DNA of 64,000 nucleotides, from assembly GCA_022705325.1 (NCBI GenBank), contig JAKJER010000008.1, forward strand, positions 1 through 64,000, given 5' to 3'. Both the position numbers and the translations under genes were made by a program. Below, one piece after another: positions 59,788-64,000 of the stretch. Positions within the stretch are counted from its first letter, which is position 1; every line of letters begins with the position of its first letter. Under the pieces are notes generated by a model. The model was not told where the DNA came from. It was given only the letters and a program-made list of their open reading frames with translations, and did not search any database. The DNA is from Planctomycetota bacterium. GTDB lineage: Bacteria; Planctomycetota; Phycisphaerae; SM23-33.

Positions 59788-62055
59788 CTACAAGGCGCGG
59801 CGCAGACGCAGGGAGTTGCCCACGACGGTGATGCTCGAGGCGGCCATGGCGATCTCCGCGATGACCGGATGGAGCAGGCCCAGGACGGCCAGGGGGATGG
59901 CGACGAGGTTGTAGCCGAACGCCCAGCCGAGGTTCTGGCGGACGACCCGCAGCGTGGCCCGCGACAGACGCGCCGCCTGCACCAGGGCCCCCAGGTCGCC
60001 CCGCACCAGGGTGACGCTCGAGGACTCGATGGCGATGTCGGTGCCCGTGCCGATGGCCACGCCCACGTCCGCCTCGGCCAGCGCAGGCGCATCGTTGATC
60101 CCGTCGCCAACCATGACCACCGGCCTGTCGCTGCGCCGGCGAAGCTGGCGGATCTCGTCGGCCTTGCGGTCGGGCAACACCTCGGCCAGCACGTGCTCGA
60201 TGCCCGCCTCGGCGGCGACGGCCTCAGCCGTCTGGCGGTTGTCGCCGGTCAGCATCGTCACCGTCATGCCCATCCGCTTGAGTTCGTCCACCGCCTGCCT
60301 GGAGCCCTCTTTCAGGGCGTCGGTAACGGCCAGCACGCCCAGCAGCTCCCGGTCGCGGGCGACCAGCAGGGCGGTCCGCCCGGCGGAGCGAAGCTCGTCG
60401 AAGGCCGCCCGGGCGGCTGACACGTCTATGCCGGCCTCTTCCATCAGGTGCAGATTGCCCACGCGCACCAGGGCGGCGTCGAGCCGGCCCCGCACGCCCT
60501 TGCCCGTGATCGACTCGAACTCGCGCACGTCCTTGAGTTCCAGGCCGCGCTGCCGCGCCGCCTGCACGACGGCCGTCGCCAACGGGTGCTCGCTGGCGTG
60601 CTCCAGCGAAGCCGCCGCCTGCAAGAGGTCCCTCTCGTCCACCTCGCCCAGCGGGCGGACGTCGGTGACGGTGGGGCGGCCCTGCGTGACCGTGCCGGTC
60701 TTGTCCAGCACGATCCGCCCGGCCCGGCCGAGCAGTTCGAGGGCCTTGCCTTCCCGGACAATCAGCCCGTGTCGCGCGCCGAGGCCTCCGGCCACCATGA
60801 TCGCGGTCGGCGTGGCCAGGCCCAGGGCGCACGGGCAGGCGATGACCAGGACCGCGATGGCGGCGAAGGCCGCAGCCGCCCAGGGCGAGACGTGCGAGGG
60901 CGGCAGGTACCCCAGCCACGGCCGCATCGCCCCGGCCGCGGCGGACAGGGCCTGAGGAAAGAGCATCCACGCCGCGAACGTCGCCAGCGACAGCAGCACC
61001 ACCGCGGGCACGAAGTACACGGTGATACGGTCGGCCAGTTCCTGCATCCGCGTCTTGGACGACTGGGCCTTGCGGACCAGATCGATCACCTGGGCCAGGA
61101 AGGTCTCCTGCCCCACCCTGGTCGCCCGAACCTTGAGCATGCCCCGCTGGTTGACGGTAGCCCCGATGACCTCGTCGCCTTCCTTGCGTTCCGCGGGAAT
61201 GGGTTCGCCCGTGACCATCGACTCGTCGACCGTGCTGCGCCCTTCGACGACCTGGCCGTCGGTGGGAACCTTCTCGCCCGGGCGGACGACCATCACGTCG
61301 CCTTTCTGCAGCCGCGAGATGGGCACCTGAACTTCCTGTCCGTCGCGGAGGACGCGGGCGTCGCGGGCGCCCAGCTCAACCAGTTCGCGAATGGCCCGGC
61401 TGGCCCGGCCGCGGGCCTTGGCCTCCAGGTGCCGTCCCGTCAGATGGAAGGCCATGATCATCGCCCCCACGCCGGCGAAGCTCATGTGCGCACCCGGGCC
61501 GCCTGCCAGCAGGAAGGCCGGGCCCGTCACCAGCGCCGACAGCGAGCCCAGCGCGATCAGCACGTCCATGTTCGGCGCCAGCGAGCGGACGCTGCGGACG
61601 GCTGAGCGGAGCACACCCCGCCCCGCCACGAACAGCACCGCCGCGGCCAGCACGATCTCCACGCCCTGTACGATCCAGTGGGCCGGCCCGTGGGTCCAGA
61701 CGCCGAAGAGCATCGGCGGCAGCATGACCAGCATCACCGGGATCGTCAGCGCCCAGGCCAGGACGAGCCGCCTCCGCAGTTCCTGCGCGTGCCGCTCGGC
61801 CAGGTCCTGCTGCTCCTGGCCGTCCTCGTCCGCGCGGGGCAGTCGAGCCTCGTAGCCCGCCTGCTCGATCGCCTTCACCAGCCGCTGTTCGTCCACCTGG
61901 TCCGGCTCGAAGGTCACGTCGGCCTGGTTAGCCGCCAGGCTCACCGTGGCCGTCCGCACGCCGTCGACCTTGCGCAGCGACCGCTCGGCGTTGTTCACGC
62001 AGCCCTGGCAGTGCATGCCGACGATCTCAATCGTCACTCTTTTCGTCTGGGCCAT
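59788..62055 (-). CDS. copA: Copper-type P1B ATPase
   Basis: A 755-residue inner-membrane pump. The N-terminal metal domain has GMHCQGCV (Cys16 and Cys19). The transmembrane CPC motif in [14 protein letters not shown] (about residue 400) is the ion-binding site of Cu+ and Ag+ pumps. The phosphorylated Asp is in DKTGTVTQG (about 448), the phosphatase motif is TGEPIP and the hinge is [10 protein letters not shown]. An N-terminal HMA domain and eight helices are expected. It should export copper from the cytoplasm. The ATG at 62053-62055 follows aggga. A 9-base imperfect palindrome (62075-62098) upstream may be a metal-regulator operator. No regulator gene lies nearby. Confidence 0.93.
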   Translation of the reverse strand: MAQTKRVTIEIVGMHCQGCVNNAERSLRKVDGVRTATVSLAANQADVTFEPDQVDEQRLVKAIEQAGYEARLPRADEDGQEQQDLAERHAQELRRRLVLAWALTIPVMLVMLPPMLFGVWTHGPAHWIVQGVEIVLAAAVLFVAGRGVLRSAVRSVRSLAPNMDVLIALGSLSALVTGPAFLLAGGPGAHMSFAGVGAMIMAFHLTGRHLEAKARGRASRAIRELVELGARDARVLRDGQEVQVPISRLQKGDVMVVRPGEKVPTDGQVVEGRSTVDESMVTGEPIPAERKEGDEVIGATVNQRGMLKVRATRVGQETFLAQVIDLVRKAQSSKTRMQELADRITVYFVPAVVLLSLATFAAWMLFPQALSAAAGAMRPWLGYLPPSHVSPWAAAAFAAIAVLVIACPCALGLATPTAIMVAGGLGARHGLIVREGKALELLGRAGRIVLDKTGTVTQGRPTVTDVRPLGEVDERDLLQAAASLEHASEHPLATAVVQAARQRGLELKDVREFESITGKGVRGRLDAALVRVGNLHLMEEAGIDVSAARAAFDELRSAGRTALLVARDRELLGVLAVTDALKEGSRQAVDELKRMGMTVTMLTGDNRQTAEAVAAEAGIEHVLAEVLPDRKADEIRQLRRRSDRPVVMVGDGINDAPALAEADVGVAIGTGTDIAIESSSVTLVRGDLGALVQAARLSRATLRVVRQNLGWAFGYNLVAIPLAVLGLLHPVIAEIAMAASSITVVGNSLRLRRAL

Positions 62056-62074
62056 GATTCGTTCCCTGTGACAT

Positions 62075-62098
62075 TGTAGCGGTAGAAACACCGCAACA
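62075..62098. promoter_or_regulatory. Palindromic operator candidate between copA and the oxidoreductase gene
   Basis: TGTAGCGGT (62075-62083) and ACCGCAACA (62090-62098) pair at 8 of 9 positions around AGAAAC. It lies 20 bases upstream of the copA start codon. Its position suits an operator or 5' hairpin; the binder is unknown. Confidence 0.35.
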
Positions 62099-62186
62099 GG
62101 GGACAACGGGTTTTTCGGAATGTCCCGTGCGTCGGCTGCGTTTGTCTTCTCAGGCGCGTCAGCGCCGACAAGTCAAGGAGAGCGAT

Positions 62187-63548
62187 ATGTCAACTCGCAT
62201 CAGTCGTCGTGGCTTTCTGGGTCGCAGCGTAGCAGCCGGGGGTCTGGCCGCCGCCGGGCCCATCATCGTTCCCTCGTGGGCCCGCGGGGCGGCGCCCAGC
62301 GACAAGCTCAACGTCGCCGTCATCGGCGTGGCTGGGAGGGGGGCGGCCAACCTGGGCGGCGTGGCCAAGGAGAACGTCGTCGCCCTGTGCGACGTGGATG
62401 AGATCAACCTCACCCGGACGGCTGCGAAATTCCCCTCGGCCAAGACCTTCCGCGACTTCCGCAAGATGCTGGAGGCCGTCGAGAAGCAGATCGAGGCCGT
62501 GGTGGTCAGCACGCCCGACCACACGCACGCGCCGGCCGCCGCGATGGCGATGCGGATGGGCAAGCACTGCTACAGCGAGAAGCCGATGACGCGGACGGTG
62601 TTCGAGTGCCGCACGCTGGCGGACCTGGCCCGCGACAAGAAGCTGGCCACGCAGCTCGGCACGCAGATCCACGCGGGGACCAACTATCGGCGCGTGGTCG
62701 AGCTGGTGCAGGGCGGCGCGGTGGGTGCCGTTCGCGAGGTGCACGTCTGGAGCAGCGCGTCTTACGGCGGGATGGACCGTCCCAAGGACACGCCCTCGTG
62801 CCCGCCCAACCTCGATTGGGACCTGTGGCTTGGGCCCTCCCGCGAGCGCCCGTACCACCCGTGCTACGTGCCGGGCAAGTGGCGGGCCTGGTGGGACTTC
62901 GGCAGCGGCGGCCTGGGCGATTTCGGCTGCCACTACATGGACCTGCCCTTCTGGGCGCTGAAGCTGCGGTATCCCACCTCGGTGGAGGCCGAGGGCCCGC
63001 CCGTGCACCCGGAGACCACCCCGCGGTCGCTGACGGTCCGCTACGAGTTCCCCGCCCGCGGCACGCTGCCGGCGGTCAAGATGACCTGGTACGACGGCGG
63101 CAAGAGGCCGACCGCGCTGCTGAGCCAGGCTGCGCTGGTGGGCGCCAAGACGAAGCATTCGAATACCGACCCCGCCAAGTGGACCTCGGGCGTGTTGTTC
63201 GTGGGCGAGAAGGGGATGCTGCTGGCCGATTACAACCGGCGGATGCTGCTGCCCGAGTCGAAGTACGCCGGCTTCACCCCGCCCGCCGAGACGATTCCCA
63301 ACACGGTGGGCCATCACCAGGAATGGATCAATGCCTGCAAGGGCCAGGCGATGCCGGGCCTGGCCGCCGGCGAGACCACCTGCAAGTTCGATTACAGCGG
63401 CCCGCTGACCGAGACGGTTCTGCTGGGGTGCGTGAGCTTCCGCGCGGGCAGCAAGCTGGCCTGGGACGCCGCGGCCCTCAAGGCGACCAACTGCCCGAAG
63501 GCGGAAGAGTTTGTGAAACAACCGTACCGGGAGGGGTGGAAACTGTAG
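62187..63548 (+). CDS. Gfo/Idh/MocA-family oxidoreductase with Tat signal
   Basis: A 453-residue protein starting at the ATG after aaggaga. The Tat signal is typical (ISRRGFLGRSVAAGGLAAAG). The Rossmann segment LNVAVIGVAGRGAANLGG and the intact EKP motif (YSEKPMTRT, about residue 130) are present, as is the large C-terminal domain with WRAWWDFGSGGLGDFGCHYMD, a signature of a planctomycete-rich subfamily. The usual reaction is NAD(P)-linked sugar oxidation or reversible epimerisation; the substrate is not known. It is divergent from copA across 131 bases and convergent with the FliM-like gene. Length is normal for the subfamily. Confidence 0.9.
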   Translation: MSTRISRRGFLGRSVAAGGLAAAGPIIVPSWARGAAPSDKLNVAVIGVAGRGAANLGGVAKENVVALCDVDEINLTRTAAKFPSAKTFRDFRKMLEAVEKQIEAVVVSTPDHTHAPAAAMAMRMGKHCYSEKPMTRTVFECRTLADLARDKKLATQLGTQIHAGTNYRRVVELVQGGAVGAVREVHVWSSASYGGMDRPKDTPSCPPNLDWDLWLGPSRERPYHPCYVPGKWRAWWDFGSGGLGDFGCHYMDLPFWALKLRYPTSVEAEGPPVHPETTPRSLTVRYEFPARGTLPAVKMTWYDGGKRPTALLSQAALVGAKTKHSNTDPAKWTSGVLFVGEKGMLLADYNRRMLLPESKYAGFTPPAETIPNTVGHHQEWINACKGQAMPGLAAGETTCKFDYSGPLTETVLLGCVSFRAGSKLAWDAAALKATNCPKAEEFVKQPYREGWKL

Positions 63549-63626
63549 TCTGTGGCCGGCAGCCGGTAGTCAGGAGCCAGGAGTGGAGTCCTTGTTGCCG
63601 AAGGACTGACTGCCGGCTACTGAAAG
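63549..63626. repeat. Imperfect inverted repeat between convergent genes
   Basis: The left part (cagccggtagtcag, about 63559-63572) and the right part (ctgactgccggctactg, about 63606-63622) are near-complementary. The words tagtcaggagccaggag and ggctactg match the style of the tandem tract at 32088-32133. It may act as a terminator for both genes. Confidence 0.45.
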
Positions 63627-64000
63627 CTAGACCCGTTTCTTGATGGTGACCGCGCGCCTGCCGTCGGAGGCGCCGAGCTTGCCGGTGAACTTGGGGATTC
63701 CCGCGGCGCGGACGATGACCTCGCCGTCGACGGGGGTCTGGCTGGCCAGGATGTCGCCCGGCGCCAGGGCGTCCAGGTCGTCGGCGGTGATGTCGCTGTA
63801 CTCGGTGGTGACGGAGATCTCGAGCGGCTGGCAGGGGCGCCCCAGGGGGCGGACCATCCGCGTGGCCTGCTCGTTCTCGACGGCGACGCAGAGTCGTATC
63901 GTGCCCATCTGCGCGTTGAGGGCCAGGTCGTACGAGGCCGCCAGGATGGCCGACGCGGGCACGGCGGGGGGCCAGCCTCCGCAATCCGCCGCGGGCGGGG
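63627..64000 (-). CDS. FliM-like flagellar switch protein, C-terminal part
   Basis: The reading frame runs off the right edge, so at least 123 residues are visible and the start is outside; an internal GTG at 63962 is not the true start. The visible part ends with a SpoA/FliN-type domain: LEISVTTEYSDITADDLDAL, then LAPGDILASQTPVDGEV, PKFTGKLG and RRAVTIKKRV. Before it, AQMGTIRLCVAVENEQ matches the end of the FliM middle domain, whose pattern is G-x-hydrophobic-x-Leu-Cys. FliM forms the C-ring that sets flagellar rotation and torque with FliG and FliN. No other flagellar gene is in the window. A FliN-like or SctQ-like assignment remains possible. Confidence 0.7.
   Translation of the reverse strand, partial: PPAADCGGWPPAVPASAILAASYDLALNAQMGTIRLCVAVENEQATRMVRPLGRPCQPLEISVTTEYSDITADDLDALAPGDILASQTPVDGEVIVRAAGIPKFTGKLGASDGRRAVTIKKRV

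Overview
The window is a GC-rich bacterial chromosome segment, most plausibly from a planctomycete and perhaps the Phycisphaerae. The evidence is the combination of Tat-exported Gfo/Idh/MocA oxidoreductases, formylglycine-type sulfatases, PEP-CTERM surface proteins, a prepilin-like protein with the H-X9-DG signature, a DUF1080-type domain on a kinase-like receptor, and a hydrazine-synthase-alpha-like multihaem protein fused to an FGE-type domain. There is no rRNA, tRNA or CRISPR array that I can see, so the taxonomic call rests on gene content only.

Layout. 1-125: right end of an ISAs1-type insertion sequence. 175-18277: mostly exported catabolic and envelope proteins: an M29 aminopeptidase, a beta-propeller protein, a membrane protein of foreign-looking composition, the 1350-residue haem/FGE fusion, a DUF362 protein beside a LexA-like XRE regulator, an ASCH protein, a GH106-like glycosidase, a lipoprotein, a SpoIID-like protein and a Gfo/Idh oxidoreductase. 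18445-24779: a signalling block with a YlbF-family protein, a large transmembrane pseudokinase and an FHA-GAF-SpoIIE phosphatase. 24843-33882: two PEP-CTERM proteins, a methyltransferase, an iron alcohol dehydrogenase, a prepilin-like protein, IscX with a ferredoxin, and a second Gfo/Idh protein. 33901-41659 (minus strand): two translationally coupled sulfatases, one fused to a nucleoside-hydrolase domain, then a TPR protein, KsgA and YbeY. 41885-49239 (plus strand): a tight five-gene operon that looks like an uncharacterised export or envelope-processing machine (HlyD-like adaptor, DUF3467, GAF-HlyD fusion, PqqD-M50-HlyD fusion, shortened SecA-like ATPase). 49330-53902 (minus): a small zinc-ribbon protein and a 1438-residue DUF4062-STAND-TPR protein with its own promoter. 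54081-62055 (minus): a PEP-synthase-like ATP-grasp protein, a HEAT-repeat protein, a MoxR ATPase and a copper-type P1B ATPase. 62187-63548 is a third Tat Gfo/Idh protein, and the right edge cuts the C-terminal half of a FliM-like flagellar switch protein.

How the parts fit. The sulfatases, the GH106-like enzyme, the oxidoreductases and the sugar-type binding domains are consistent with breakdown of sulfated polysaccharide outside the cytoplasm. The kinase-like receptor (which lacks catalytic residues) and the phosphatase may form a phospho-signalling pair. The two most interesting blocks are the SecA-like/M50/HlyD operon and, facing it convergently, the STAND NTPase pair with a promoter that carries a perfect inverted repeat at its start point. 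Several genes appear to be transcribed almost from the first base of their start codon, and several gene ends carry purine-rich inverted or tandem repeats of a shared style.
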